From: Burkholderiales bacterium
Lineage (GTDB): Bacteria; Pseudomonadota; Gammaproteobacteria; Burkholderiales; Burkholderiaceae_C
Assembly (NCBI GenBank): GCA_026400275.1
Contig: JAPLPK010000007.1
Coordinates: 1 to 59,917, forward strand
DNA length: 59,917 nt
Direction: 5' to 3'
Part shown: piece after piece, positions 1 to 7,368 of the stretch
Layout of the letters: each line of letters opens with the position of its first letter
How positions within the stretch are numbered: position 1 is the stretch's first letter
Program-made: the position numbers and the translations under genes
The notes under the pieces: generated by a model
What the model saw: the letters and a program-made list of their open reading frames with translations, nothing else
Told to the model about the DNA's origin: nothing
Database searches by the model: none

Positions 1-2
1 CC

Positions 3-671
3 CTGGGCGTCGCCATTAACGCCGACTCGCTGGCCAGCTGGTTCGTGCCCGGCGTGGCGGCCTGCGTCGCGCGCTACCGTCTGCTGCTGGACCTGCAGGT
101 TTACGACCAGGACCACACGCACGAGGCCCTGAAAAACGGCGACGTGGTGGGCTGCGTCAGCACCCTGGCCCAGCCCATGCGCGGCTGCGTGGCCGAGCCG
201 CTGGGCGTCATGCGCTACCGCTGTGTCGGCGCGCCAGCATTGGTGGCGCAGTGCCGCACCAAGGCCGGCGCCGTGTCGGTACACCGCATGCTGGCCACGC
301 CCGCCATCATCTTCAACCGCACGGACGGCCTGCAAGATGCGTTTTTGCAGCAGCACTTTGCCTTGTCCGCGCCGCAATACCCCCGGCACTTCGTGCCTGC
401 CGTCGATGCATATGAGGCCGCGCTGGAACATGGCATGGGCTGGGGCATGGTGCCCGACCAGTTCCTGGCCCGCCGCGAGGGCCGCTTGCCGCTGGAAGAG
501 GTGCTACCCGGCAGCGCCGTGGAGGTAGCCCTGTACTGGCACCACTGGGAGCGCGAGCCGCTGTCCGCGCAGCGTTTGACGCAAGGGGTGCGGGAGGCGG
601 CGGGTGGGTTGGTGGGGGGCAACGTTGAAATTCAGCCGCCGCGGAGGCGGTCGGCTGCAACGCTGGGTTAG
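3..671 (+). CDS. argP: LysR-family regulator ArgP-like, 3' part
   Basis: This is the effector-binding part of a LysR-type regulator; the helix-turn-helix half lies before the window. The reading frame is already open at the first bases and begins LGVAINADSLASWFVP, which resembles the start of the ArgP (IciA) effector domain. The conserved ALYWHHW block lies near the end. ArgP proteins sense lysine/arginine and control the argO exporter gene; argO is not visible here and may lie upstream. The last 17 codons (GNVEIQPPRRRSAATLG) are read from an integron attC-like site (617-673), so the original C-terminus seems to have been replaced or extended. The stop codon sits inside the GTTAGGC box and overlaps the stop of the convergent cassette gene. 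Family assignment is fairly sure; the exact ligand is inferred. Confidence 0.8.
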   Translation: MGVAINADSLASWFVPGVAACVARYRLLLDLQVYDQDHTHEALKNGDVVGCVSTLAQPMRGCVAEPLGVMRYRCVGAPALVAQCRTKAGAVSVHRMLATPAIIFNRTDGLQDAFLQQHFALSAPQYPRHFVPAVDAYEAALEHGMGWGMVPDQFLARREGRLPLEEVLPGSAVEVALYWHHWEREPLSAQRLTQGVREAAGGLVGGNVEIQPPRRRSAATLG

Positions 672-673
672 GC
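617..673 (-). other. attC-like site 1 (57 bp)
   Basis: Read on the minus strand it starts with GCCTAAC (673-667), a good R'' box. The hairpin arms CGTTG/CAACG and CAGCCGCCGC/GCGG-T-CGGCTG carry one extrahelical T. The distal box is GTTGCCC, which fits GTTRRRY poorly. It overlaps the end of argP on the other strand. The paired arms, the spacer and the bulged base match attC folding; the weak distal box makes this the less certain of the two sites. Confidence 0.65.
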
Positions 674-1483
674 CTCGTCTTCGTGCTCGGCACGGTAAGC
701 AGACTCAAGATACTGATTGAACCGACGCCTCAAGAACGGCGCGGCCGCCAAAAGAAGTGAGCCGAAGGTGAGTAGAGCCCAAGCAAGGTACCGACCAAGA
801 TCAGTGAGATTTGACGGAGAGACCGTAAGCAAGAGAATCGCAAACGAGAATGCTGACACAACCAACAGCAGGTAACTGACGTATACAGCAACTCTAGTTT
901 GCCGCAGTGCAACCTTCAGTTCTTCGGGCGTTTTGGGTGGGCTCAACACTGCGCGTACGCGAAGTACTTGTTTGGCAATTGGGAGCAGCAGGGTTGCTGC
1001 AAGGAGTGCGAGTGCCCCATTTCTTATAAATCCAACAGCGAAGATTGCCATCAGCCTGTCTGCCAACGTTAGGACAACCCACGCGAAAATGAAATCCACC
1101 AATAGCAGTAGCGGTGCGAGAAATCGGGGATCCGCGAGAACCTGAATGGTGACGTCTTGGGAACGCTCGACGTTGATCCGAATGTTGCCCTCTTGATTTC
1201 CAGACTGGCTCCCTTCACTGCCTTGCTTCTGCCTCAGCGCGTTGGCTTCCAATTCGAGCTTGTCAATTTCTGCGCGGGTCTTCTTGTACGTTAGGAAAAC
1301 GATCGGTAGCCCAAAGAGAGCCGCCATCGCTGTTATGACCGCGCCAATTGCGGTGCCGTAGGACCCGACTTCCGAGATTACCGTTGGCGCCGACGCGGCG
1401 ACGGCAGCCGCAGGTTGAGCGACTACAGGTGTTCCGCACGCAAAGGCTAGGACTGTAAGCGCTACGGCTATGGCGATTTTCAT
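668..1483 (-). CDS. Cassette-borne multi-pass membrane protein, unknown function
   Basis: The product is about 271 aa starting MKIAIAVALTVLAFACG; a TTG four codons earlier (1495) is an alternative start. The N-terminus looks like a signal peptide or first membrane helix, with an alanine-rich stretch after it. Further hydrophobic segments lie near residues 40-65, 118-140, 147-168, 196-218 and 229-250. A charged, glutamate/glutamine-rich linker (KKTRAEIDKLELEANALRQK) follows the second segment and may form a short coiled coil. I do not recognise a family. The stop codon TAA is part of the attC box GCCTAAC, so the gene is a typical cassette. Its start lies about 30 bases after the box of the preceding cassette. 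Possible roles include stress or defence, but nothing in the sequence decides this. Confidence 0.75.
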   Translation of the reverse strand: MKIAIAVALTVLAFACGTPVVAQPAAAVAASAPTVISEVGSYGTAIGAVITAMAALFGLPIVFLTYKKTRAEIDKLELEANALRQKQGSEGSQSGNQEGNIRINVERSQDVTIQVLADPRFLAPLLLLVDFIFAWVVLTLADRLMAIFAVGFIRNGALALLAATLLLPIAKQVLRVRAVLSPPKTPEELKVALRQTRVAVYVSYLLLVVSAFSFAILLLTVSPSNLTDLGRYLAWALLTFGSLLLAAAPFLRRRFNQYLESAYRAEHEDEA

Positions 1484-1512
1484 GTGGTGCTGCAAGAGAG
1501 GGTACCTATGAG

Positions 1513-1578
1513 GCCTAACGTAGAAGTGAGTGGCCTGCGCTGCTTTTCGCGCAGGTACGCTTGACTGCCGGGTTATGC
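1513..1578 (-). other. attC-like site 2 (66 bp)
   Basis: Read on the minus strand: R'' box GCATAAC (1578-1572), the hairpin CCTGCGC-GAAAAGCA-GCGCAGG in the middle, and R' box GTTAGGC (1519-1513), which matches GTTRRRY exactly. The TAA stop of the HEPN-like gene lies inside the first box. Length and layout fit the short attC class. This is the clearest recombination site in the island. Confidence 0.8.
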
Positions 1579-2274
1579 GTATTGCCTCGTACGCTCAAGA
1601 AGAATGTCGATGTTTTTGATTGGTTCATCAAAGTCCTTGGCGGCCAGAGTTTCTAGTTTGTGAACAGCGGTGTTTCGGAAATCCTTTGTTTCCATCCATA
1701 GCTGTTTTGTGGGTTTATCAGCCCGATAGAAAAGAACTGCCCCTGGTCTTTTGTCCGGCAGGTTTAGCTTCTTTGCTCGTTCAATAAGCTCCTTTTCGAA
1801 GACGCCCCATTTACCAAGAAATACGCCCAGCCGATTTTGAATTGGACTTTCGGCGTATAGGGTTAGCTCTGTTTCAAAAAGATTTTGAAACAGCGTTTTT
1901 GCAAGTGACAGGTAGGTTTGCACTCTCGCCACCTCGACTGTAATGCCATTTCCAGAGTGATAAAGCTGATTCCTTATACGGTGATACCACTCTATTTCGT
2001 CAAGACTGACACCCGTTAATCTTTCGCCAGCGAACTCTTCCAGTAAATCAAGCAGCGAGGGAAACGAGTTGCTTGCTTCTTCAAGTTGCTTTCTCGATGG
2101 TCCTTTTGTACCCAATTTCCGCCGTGGAAGACTAAGAAACGTTTTGACCATTAATTCCACAGCGTTGTCGATACTGATCATTGCTATTCGACGATCGAAG
2201 TCTCCATCGTGAGCAATGTGCTCCACCGCGTGTTGCAGCAGTTCTTTTGGGCCTTCAGACCAAGGGCCGTCCAC
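1573..2274 (-). CDS. Cassette-borne protein with two HEPN-like Rx4H motifs
   Basis: The product is 233 aa with a GTG start; AGGAG six bases upstream and the recombination box GTTATGC just before that fix the start. The protein looks mostly helical and soluble. Two Rx4H motifs are visible: RNQLYH at residues 101-106 (in HRIRNQLYHSG) and RNTAVH at 200-205 (in DFRNTAVHK). R-N-x3-H is the common active-site form of HEPN ribonuclease domains in toxins, abortive-infection proteins and CRISPR effectors. The first motif sits after a long helical region (residues 10-100), as in HEPN folds. A two-domain HEPN protein, an RNase or a nucleotide-modifying enzyme are possible. Function is inferred from motifs only. 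Codon use is more AT-rich than in the flanking genes, fitting horizontal gain. Confidence 0.75.
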   Translation of the reverse strand: MDGPWSEGPKELLQHAVEHIAHDGDFDRRIAMISIDNAVELMVKTFLSLPRRKLGTKGPSRKQLEEASNSFPSLLDLLEEFAGERLTGVSLDEIEWYHRIRNQLYHSGNGITVEVARVQTYLSLAKTLFQNLFETELTLYAESPIQNRLGVFLGKWGVFEKELIERAKKLNLPDKRPGAVLFYRADKPTKQLWMETKDFRNTAVHKLETLAAKDFDEPIKNIDILLERTRQYA

Positions 2275-2287
2275 GGCTATCTCCTAT

Positions 2288-2346
2288 GCATAACGTGATG
2301 GACACCGTAAACCCTGAGGTTTAAAACGGCTGCTGAGGTTTAAAAC
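2288..2346 (-). other. Cassette boundary with attI-like direct repeats
   Basis: The box GCATAAC (2288-2294; GTTATGC on the minus strand) marks the 5' edge of the first cassette. Just upstream, CTGAGGTTTAAAAC occurs twice as an exact direct repeat (2314-2327 and 2333-2346, period 19). Integron attI sites carry a simple box plus extra direct repeats bound by the integrase on that side, so this could be the old attI. It could also be the tail of a lost cassette's attC. Confidence 0.4.
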
Positions 2347-2404
2347 ATCCATCGAAATCTCCTGAAAGTGGCTTGCAGACTGGCTTTTCGTGAGGTGGGT
2401 TTGT

Positions 2405-2433
2405 TTTTATACAGGTATAAAAGTTTTGACAAA
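2405..2433 (-). promoter_or_regulatory. Putative cassette promoter with 18-bp palindrome
   Basis: TTTTATACAGGTATAAAA (2405-2422) is two exact 8-bp inverted arms around AG. On the minus strand TTGTCA (2433-2428) is followed about 15 bases later by TATAAA within the palindrome. That gives a promoter-like pair pointing at the cassettes, about 130 bases before the first gene. The palindrome may also bind a repressor. Confidence 0.35.
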
Positions 2434-2529
2434 CACCGCACGCTGAGCAATGAAACACTATAGCCCGGCGCATCCGATCGGTTTCCGATGTCGCAGGCGT
2501 CGTTCCCTCAAAAAATGGAGCTATCAAGT

Positions 2530-2585
2530 GCTCTATTTTTTATAGCTGTTTACGCTGGTTAAATATGCGCTGGAGGCTGTTTTTA
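2530..2585 (+). repeat. Dispersed palindromic repeat, copy 1
   Basis: A copy with ATAGCTGTTTACGCTGG, then ATATGCGCTGGAG and a T-run. It shares the ATAGCT arm and the GCGCTGGAG end with copies near 33.7 and 35.6 kb. Confidence 0.55.
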
Positions 2586-2821
2586 TTTGAAGATCTATGT
2601 GCGGTTTGGGGTAGTGCAGATGGCAGTTGCCGTCTATGCAATCCTCGGCCGGGAGTTCGCCCCGGCGGGCGAGTAACTTGTTCTTTTGCGCAAAAGAAAA
2701 GTCACCAAAAGAAAGGCGCCCCCACTGTCTGCGCCCCAGCGCTATCGCACTGGGGAACCTGCGGTGCGCGCTTTGGTCGGGGTCTGGCTAAACTCGCCTG
2801 CGGCTCAAACAACGCCAGCCC

Positions 2822-2933
2822 TGATCCGCCCAAAGCTGTGCTCCTCGGCGCATACAGAGGGGGACCCCGGGGATCGGTGATCCGCCCAAAGCTGTGCTCC
2901 TCGGCGCATACAGAGGGGGACCCCGGGGATCGG
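2822..2933 (+). repeat. 56-bp perfect tandem duplication
   Basis: The unit starting TGATCCGCCCAAAGCTG and ending GGGGATCGG is present twice head to tail (2822-2877 and 2878-2933) with no difference I can see. The exact identity points to a recent slippage or duplication event. Confidence 0.9.
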
Positions 2934-2970
2934 TGGCGCTGTGCGCCACATCGCGCCTAGGGCGCGAATT

Positions 2971-3085
2971 GACCCTCACCTCAGCCCTCTCCCCGGCGGG
3001 GAGAGGGGGCTATACCGGCGCCAAAATCGCGCGTGTCTCCGCTTTACTCCCTCGCCCCTGTGGGGAGAGGGTCGGGGTGAGGGTC
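2971..3085. repeat. Large inverted repeat, 24-bp arms
   Basis: Arm 2971-2994 (GACCCTCACCTCAGCCCTCT...) pairs with arm 3062-3085 with three mismatches. Inside the left arm CCCTCTCCCCGGCGGGGAGAGGG forms its own hairpin. This resembles a common intergenic repeat of high-GC proteobacteria. A related G/C-rich hairpin occurs at 28331-28356. Confidence 0.75.
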
Positions 3086-3240
3086 TCGCGTGCGACGCGA
3101 TGCCCGGCGCAGCCGGGCTGGCTGTTTGGCTGTCCGCTCCCCCGCCGTGTGGCGTCGGCGAGTAGCGCAGGGCCGGGCGCACTTCCCGGCCGGGGATGCT
3201 GGCAGCACCCAGCAAATCCAAAGGTTCAAGCCAAATCGCC

Positions 3241-3290
3241 CGCTAGCGCTGGAACTACCTGCGCAACCAGCTACCAATTTAAGAGCAATC
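3241..3290 (-). repeat. Dispersed palindromic repeat, copy 2
   Basis: CGCTAGCGCTGG-AACTACCTGCGCAACCAGCTACC is the minus-strand form of the window-wide repeat family (GGTAGCTGGTTGCGCAGGTAG on the other strand). Confidence 0.6.
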
Positions 3291-3422
3291 GTCCATCCAT
3301 TCCTGACTCCATAACTGAACGCGGGTGGTCCAGTAGCTGGTACGGCACGGGTTGATCTGGGGGCAATTGCTTTACAAACCACCTTATCCTTGCCCCACTA
3401 CAGCGACGCAGCGGAGACGGGT

Positions 3423-4502
3423 ATGAACAAGATGGCGGCCAGCATGGTATTGGTTTGCGCGTCCAACTTTGGGCATGGCCATGACCTGACGGCGCTGCCG
3501 CTGGGCGATGGCAAGCTGTCGCAGGCGCCCAAGGTGGGCTGGATCTGGGCCTGCCATGTCGATCCGCAGGCGGGCGGCGCGCAGCGTGATGGGCCTTGGA
3601 TCAACGCGGCCCAGGGCACCTATGACGCGACGGCCAAGGTTGTGGTGCCGGGGCAGGTGGGCTGGCCTTCGCAGTTCAGCCTGGCGGTGCGGCAGGACCA
3701 GCGGGTGTTCAGCAGCAACGACCTGCCCAACCACACCACGGGCACCTTCCCGGTGCCTGGCGATAGCGAGGCCTACCGCTACGACCGCAATCCCAACCGG
3801 ATCGGCCCGCAGACCATCCAGGTGGCTTTGCCGCTGTGGCCCGCGCTGGCGGGGCAGGCCAGTTGCGCGCCCGGGGCGCTCGGTTTTCTGTTGACGGGGG
3901 CGGTGCTGTTCAATGCGCTGGACGCACCGGGGCGTGACGCCGTGGCCCATGAAACCCAGGACGCCTGCCAGGGCCACCCGCAGGAAAGCGGCGTGTACCA
4001 CTACCACAGCCTCAGCAGTTGCCTGCCCGACAAGCGCGAGAGCGGCGGACATTCCGCGCTGGTGGGCTATCTGCTGGACGGCTTTGGGCTGTACGGCCCG
4101 TATGGTGAAAACGGCCAGGCCTTGGCCAGCCAGGACCTGGACGAATGCCATGGCCACATCCACACCATCGCGTGGGAAGGCAAGCAAGTCGCCATGTACC
4201 ACTACCACGCCACGCCGGACTTCCCCTACACCGCCGGCTGTCTGCGTGGCAAGTACAGCAACGCCGATGTGATGGCGCTCAGCGGCCCGCGTCTTCAGCG
4301 CGGGCAGGGTGGGCCCGTAGGTGGCGCGCCGCGCCCCATGGGCGGCCCGCCAGACCTGGGGCGTGCGGCGGCCAGGCTGGGTATTTCGGTCCAGAAACTG
4401 CACGACGCTCTGGGTGCGCCGCCGCCGGACCTGGGGGCGGCAGCGGGCCGGCTGGGTATCCGTGTGGATGCGCTGCGCTCGGCCCTGGATGCTGCACCTT
4501 AA
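3423..4502 (+). CDS. YHYH-domain protein
   Basis: The product is about 359 aa. The open frame continues upstream to 3390, but the ATG at 3423 is the first ATG of the frame. YHYH occurs twice, at residues 192-195 (GVYHYHSLSS) and 259-262 (MYHYHATPDFPYTAGC), with many conserved His, Asp and Cys between them (DECHGHIHT). This is the hallmark of the YHYH family, which is often exported and possibly metal-binding. The N-terminus (MNKMAASMVLVCASNFGHGH) is only weakly signal-like. The C-terminus has two copies of a roughly 26-residue unit of the form PPDLG-x-AA-x-RLGI-x-V. A diguanylate cyclase gene follows after 13 bases, so the two are probably co-transcribed. The biochemical role is unknown; a periplasmic metal or copper-related role is a guess. 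Confidence 0.8.
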   Translation: MNKMAASMVLVCASNFGHGHDLTALPLGDGKLSQAPKVGWIWACHVDPQAGGAQRDGPWINAAQGTYDATAKVVVPGQVGWPSQFSLAVRQDQRVFSSNDLPNHTTGTFPVPGDSEAYRYDRNPNRIGPQTIQVALPLWPALAGQASCAPGALGFLLTGAVLFNALDAPGRDAVAHETQDACQGHPQESGVYHYHSLSSCLPDKRESGGHSALVGYLLDGFGLYGPYGENGQALASQDLDECHGHIHTIAWEGKQVAMYHYHATPDFPYTAGCLRGKYSNADVMALSGPRLQRGQGGPVGGAPRPMGGPPDLGRAAARLGISVQKLHDALGAPPPDLGAAAGRLGIRVDALRSALDAAP

Positions 4503-4515
4503 GCAGGGACACTCT

Positions 4516-5877
4516 ATGCCGTTCTCATTTTCTTTCAACAGCCTCTCGCTCAGAACCAAGCTCATTTGCTATCTGCTGGTGACCAGCCAGGTGTCCATCG
4601 CCATCGTGGGCGTGCTGTCGCACCAGCGTTTGATGCAGAAGTTCGACTCCCTGGTGATGGGCGAGTCCAGCCGCAACTTCCAGGCCGATGTGCAGCAGTA
4701 TTTCCGCACCTACGGAACCTGGGCCGAGGGCTTGCAGCAAGAGTCCTTCCGCGCGTTTGCAGAGCGTCGGCGCGCCACCATGGCGCCGGATGCCGGGGGC
4801 GTGCTGCGCCCACCGCCGAACGAGCAGCTCGGCCCCGTGACCGAGTCTGGCGGGCGCCCCCCGCCGCCGGAAGACCTGCGTCGCCCGCCGTTCCGCTTCT
4901 ATTTGTTTGATACGAACTTTCGGTCTTTGTTTGACCTCTCGCCCTACCACCCGGGCGATAGCATCCGGGACGAGGACAAAGGGCGTATGCAACCCATCCT
5001 GCTGGACGGCAAGGTGGTGGCGTATTCCTCGCCGCAGGGTGAAGTCAATTACTCTGCGCTGGACCTGGGCTACTTGGCCGCCATGCGCGAATCCCTGCTG
5101 GTGGGCACAGCGGCGGGCATGCTGTTAACCCTGTTGATAGGCGTGGTGCTGGGCAACCGCCTGAGCCACGCCCTGCGCAAGCTGACCCGCGCTGTGCACG
5201 CCATGGGCCAGGGCGATTTGCGCCAGCGTGTGCCGGTGGAGACGCAGGACGAAGCCGGCGTGCTGGCCCAGGCTTTCAACCGCATGAGCGATGAAATCGC
5301 CCAGCAGTACGAAGACCTGCGCAAGTCCCACGCCCAGATTGAGGCCATGGCAGCGCAGATGCGCGAGCTCAGCCTGCGCGATGTTTTGACCGGGCTGCAC
5401 AACCGCCGCCATTTTGATGAGCAATGCGCGCAGTTCTTTGCTGCCGCACAGCGCTACCAGCGCCCGTTCAGCGTCATGCTGGGAGACATTGACCACTTCA
5501 AGAGCGTCAACGACAAGTTTTCCCACGCGACTGGGGACGAGGTGCTGCGCCGCATAGGGCAGATTCTGCAGACCACCATGCGTGCGTCTGATCTGGTGGC
5601 GCGCTATGGCGGAGAGGAGTTCGTGGTGGCATTCCCTGAAACGGACCTGCAGCACGCGCGTGAAGCGTGTGAAGTGCTGCGCCGCCGGGTCGAGACCTAT
5701 CCCTGGCACGAGGTGCACCCCGATCTGCGCATCACCATCAGCGTGGGCTTGAGCAGTGACACAACGGTGGCCAGCTTCCATACCATGCTGGAGGCGGCCG
5801 ACGCACAGCTCTACCGTGCCAAGCGCGAGGGCCGCAACCAGGTCTGTAGCGATGCGGCGATGCCAGCTGCAGGCTGA
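4516..5877 (+). CDS. Membrane-anchored diguanylate cyclase (HAMP-GGDEF)
   Basis: The product is 453 aa and makes cyclic di-GMP from GTP. The start MPFSFSFNSLSLRTKL was chosen 13 bases after the YHYH gene. A first membrane helix (about residues 13-33), a periplasmic sensor region (34-190, with a proline-rich stretch), a second helix (about 193-213) and a HAMP linker (214-265) lead to the GGDEF domain. The active-site loop is GGEEF (365-369). RASD five residues before it (356-359) is an intact inhibitory RxxD site, so product feedback is expected. The periplasmic part may sense a signal linked to the upstream YHYH protein; this pairing is inferred from spacing only. No EAL domain is present. 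Confidence 0.9.
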   Translation: MPFSFSFNSLSLRTKLICYLLVTSQVSIAIVGVLSHQRLMQKFDSLVMGESSRNFQADVQQYFRTYGTWAEGLQQESFRAFAERRRATMAPDAGGVLRPPPNEQLGPVTESGGRPPPPEDLRRPPFRFYLFDTNFRSLFDLSPYHPGDSIRDEDKGRMQPILLDGKVVAYSSPQGEVNYSALDLGYLAAMRESLLVGTAAGMLLTLLIGVVLGNRLSHALRKLTRAVHAMGQGDLRQRVPVETQDEAGVLAQAFNRMSDEIAQQYEDLRKSHAQIEAMAAQMRELSLRDVLTGLHNRRHFDEQCAQFFAAAQRYQRPFSVMLGDIDHFKSVNDKFSHATGDEVLRRIGQILQTTMRASDLVARYGGEEFVVAFPETDLQHAREACEVLRRRVETYPWHEVHPDLRITISVGLSSDTTVASFHTMLEAADAQLYRAKREGRNQVCSDAAMPAAG

Positions 5878-7368
5878 CTACAAAAATCCCCGCACCACCT
5901 GCGCCAGCCGTGCAAAGCTGGGCCCAATATCTTCCTCCGGCACCGCGCCGTAGCCCAGCAGCAGGCCTTTGTTCGCGGCGGGTTGTTGCAGGTGGTAGAG
6001 CGATAGCGGCCGGGTGCTGATGCCGGCGCGCTGGGCGGCATCGGCCACGGCGGCGTCGTCCACATGCGGGGGCAGGCCCAGCACCAGGTGCAGGCCGGCA
6101 TCGCCGCCGATGACGGGCAGCTGGCCGCCAAACTCCTGGCCGATGGCGTGGATCAGTGCGTCGTGCCGGCTGCTGTACACGCCGCGCATGCGCCGGATGT
6201 GGGTGGCGTAGTGTCCTTCGGACAAGAACTGCGCCAGCACCGCCTGTTGCATGGTTTGCCCCTCGCGGAACAGCTCGTTGAGCGCACGCGCGAAGCCGTC
6301 CACCAGGTCGGGTGGCAGTACCAGGTAAGCGATGCGCAGGGCAGGGAACAGGGTTTTGGAAAACGTGCCCAGGTAGACCACGCGGCCGTGCACGTCCAGG
6401 CCCTGCAGCGCCGGCAGCGGGCGCGTGCCGTAGCGGAATTCGCTGTCGTAGTCGTCCTCTACCACCCACACGCCGTGCACCGCCGCGTAGTCCAGCAGCT
6501 GCTGGCGCCGGCCGTGGCCCATCAGCGCACCCAGTGGGTATTGGTGGGAAGGCGTGACGAACATCAGGCGCGGCGGCTGGCGCAGCTGCTCGGGTGACGG
6601 CGCCATGCCTTCGGCATCCAGCGCCACGGGCTGCAGATCCAGCCCATGGGCGCGCAGCACGCTGCGGGCGCCCCAGTAGCCGGGGTCTTCCATCCACACT
6701 TTGTCGCCTGGGTCGCTGAGCAGCTGGGCCACCAGGTGCAGCGACTGTTGCGTGCCGCTGGTGATCACCACCTGCTCCGGGCTGCAGACCACGCCGCGCG
6801 TGCCCTGCAGGTAGTCGGACACGGCCTGGCGCAGGCCGGCGTCCCCCGGGCCGGTGGCGTAGGTTAGCTGGTCGGGCGTGTGCTTGCGGGCCAGCCGGGC
6901 TTGCAGCCGGCTCCATACCTGGGTGGGGAACATGCGCACCTCGGGCACGCCGGGGGTGAAGGCGCCCCACTGCAACCGCGCGGCCCGGGCCTCGCTGACC
7001 AGCTGGCTGCCGCGCTTCGATAGCAGGGCACTGCGCGCGCGGGCGGGTGCGGCGCTGCGGTCTACCAGGCGCGGGCCTATGGCTGCCACATAGGTGCCAC
7101 GGCCCACGCCGGCCTGCACATAGCCCTCCAGCGCCAGCTGTTCGTACACATGGACCACGGTGTTGCGCGCAATGCCCAGAGCCTGGGCCAGGGCGCGCGT
7201 GGGTGGCAGCTTGGTGTCCGCTGCCAGCACCTGCTGGCGTATGCCGCCCTGCAAGATGGTGTAGAGCTGTCGGTGGTCCGGCTGGCCGCTGTGCCGGTCG
7301 AACTGGCGCAGCACAAAGTCGGGCAGGGTGCTGGCCTTGGCCACCCTGTTGCGCTTAATTGGTTCCAT
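5878..7368 (-). CDS. MocR/GabR-type regulator (GntR HTH fused to aminotransferase fold)
   Basis: The product is 496 aa. Residues about 25-95 form a GntR-type winged helix (LPPTRALAQALGIARNTVVH). Residues 115-490 form a PLP-dependent fold-type I aminotransferase domain with the lysine motif TFSKTLFPALR. The gene is divergent from gabT and gabD with an 85-base gap. GabR of Bacillus senses GABA plus PLP and activates gabTD, so this is the likely regulator of the two genes. The ATG overlaps the edge of a direct repeat (ATTGGTTC) that may be its operator. The stop lies one base after the diguanylate cyclase stop, convergent. MocR relatives that control PLP or taurine genes exist, but the neighbourhood favours GABA. 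Confidence 0.85.
   Translation of the reverse strand: MEPIKRNRVAKASTLPDFVLRQFDRHSGQPDHRQLYTILQGGIRQQVLAADTKLPPTRALAQALGIARNTVVHVYEQLALEGYVQAGVGRGTYVAAIGPRLVDRSAAPARARSALLSKRGSQLVSEARAARLQWGAFTPGVPEVRMFPTQVWSRLQARLARKHTPDQLTYATGPGDAGLRQAVSDYLQGTRGVVCSPEQVVITSGTQQSLHLVAQLLSDPGDKVWMEDPGYWGARSVLRAHGLDLQPVALDAEGMAPSPEQLRQPPRLMFVTPSHQYPLGALMGHGRRQQLLDYAAVHGVWVVEDDYDSEFRYGTRPLPALQGLDVHGRVVYLGTFSKTLFPALRIAYLVLPPDLVDGFARALNELFREGQTMQQAVLAQFLSEGHYATHIRRMRGVYSSRHDALIHAIGQEFGGQLPVIGGDAGLHLVLGLPPHVDDAAVADAAQRAGISTRPLSLYHLQQPAANKGLLLGYGAVPEEDIGPSFARLAQVVRGFL

Larger units (their letters stand above)
617..2294 (-). mobile_element. Integron-cassette island without integrase (two cassettes, two attC-like sites)
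   Basis: Two minus-strand genes each end with a stop codon inside an attC-type box (GCCTAAC at 667-673, GCATAAC at 1572-1578). Each is followed by an imperfect hairpin and a second box, the usual anatomy of integron gene cassettes. A third box, GTTATGC on the minus strand at 2288-2294, directly precedes the ribosome site of the first cassette. Cassette order from the likely platform side is the HEPN-like gene and then the membrane protein. The genes are lower in GC than their neighbours. No tyrosine integrase is visible within 1.1 kb upstream, so this resembles a CALIN (cluster of attC sites lacking integrase) or a decayed chromosomal integron. Confidence 0.7.
2275..3422. other. 1.1-kb non-coding, repeat-rich region
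   Basis: I see no convincing gene here. From left to right it holds the cassette boundary with two 14-bp direct repeats, an AT-rich palindrome with promoter-like boxes, a dispersed palindromic repeat (2530-2585), GC-rich sequence, a perfect 56-bp tandem duplication, a large inverted repeat, and another dispersed-repeat copy (3241-3290). Open frames of 60-150 codons exist, but they run through these repeats and have no recognisable domain. No integrase or transposase remnant was found by eye. Confidence 0.7.

Noticed and set aside
2321-2527. 68-codon minus-strand frame with several Cys residues near the cassette boundary
   Set aside because: It runs through the direct repeats and the palindrome, has no family and no ribosome site; judged non-coding.
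2822-2933. Tandem repeat considered as a CRISPR fragment
   Set aside because: Two head-to-tail identical 56-bp units with no spacer between them; not a CRISPR layout.
3384-4565. 393-codon minus-strand frame opposite the YHYH gene
   Set aside because: Shadow frame; the plus-strand product has clear YHYH motifs.
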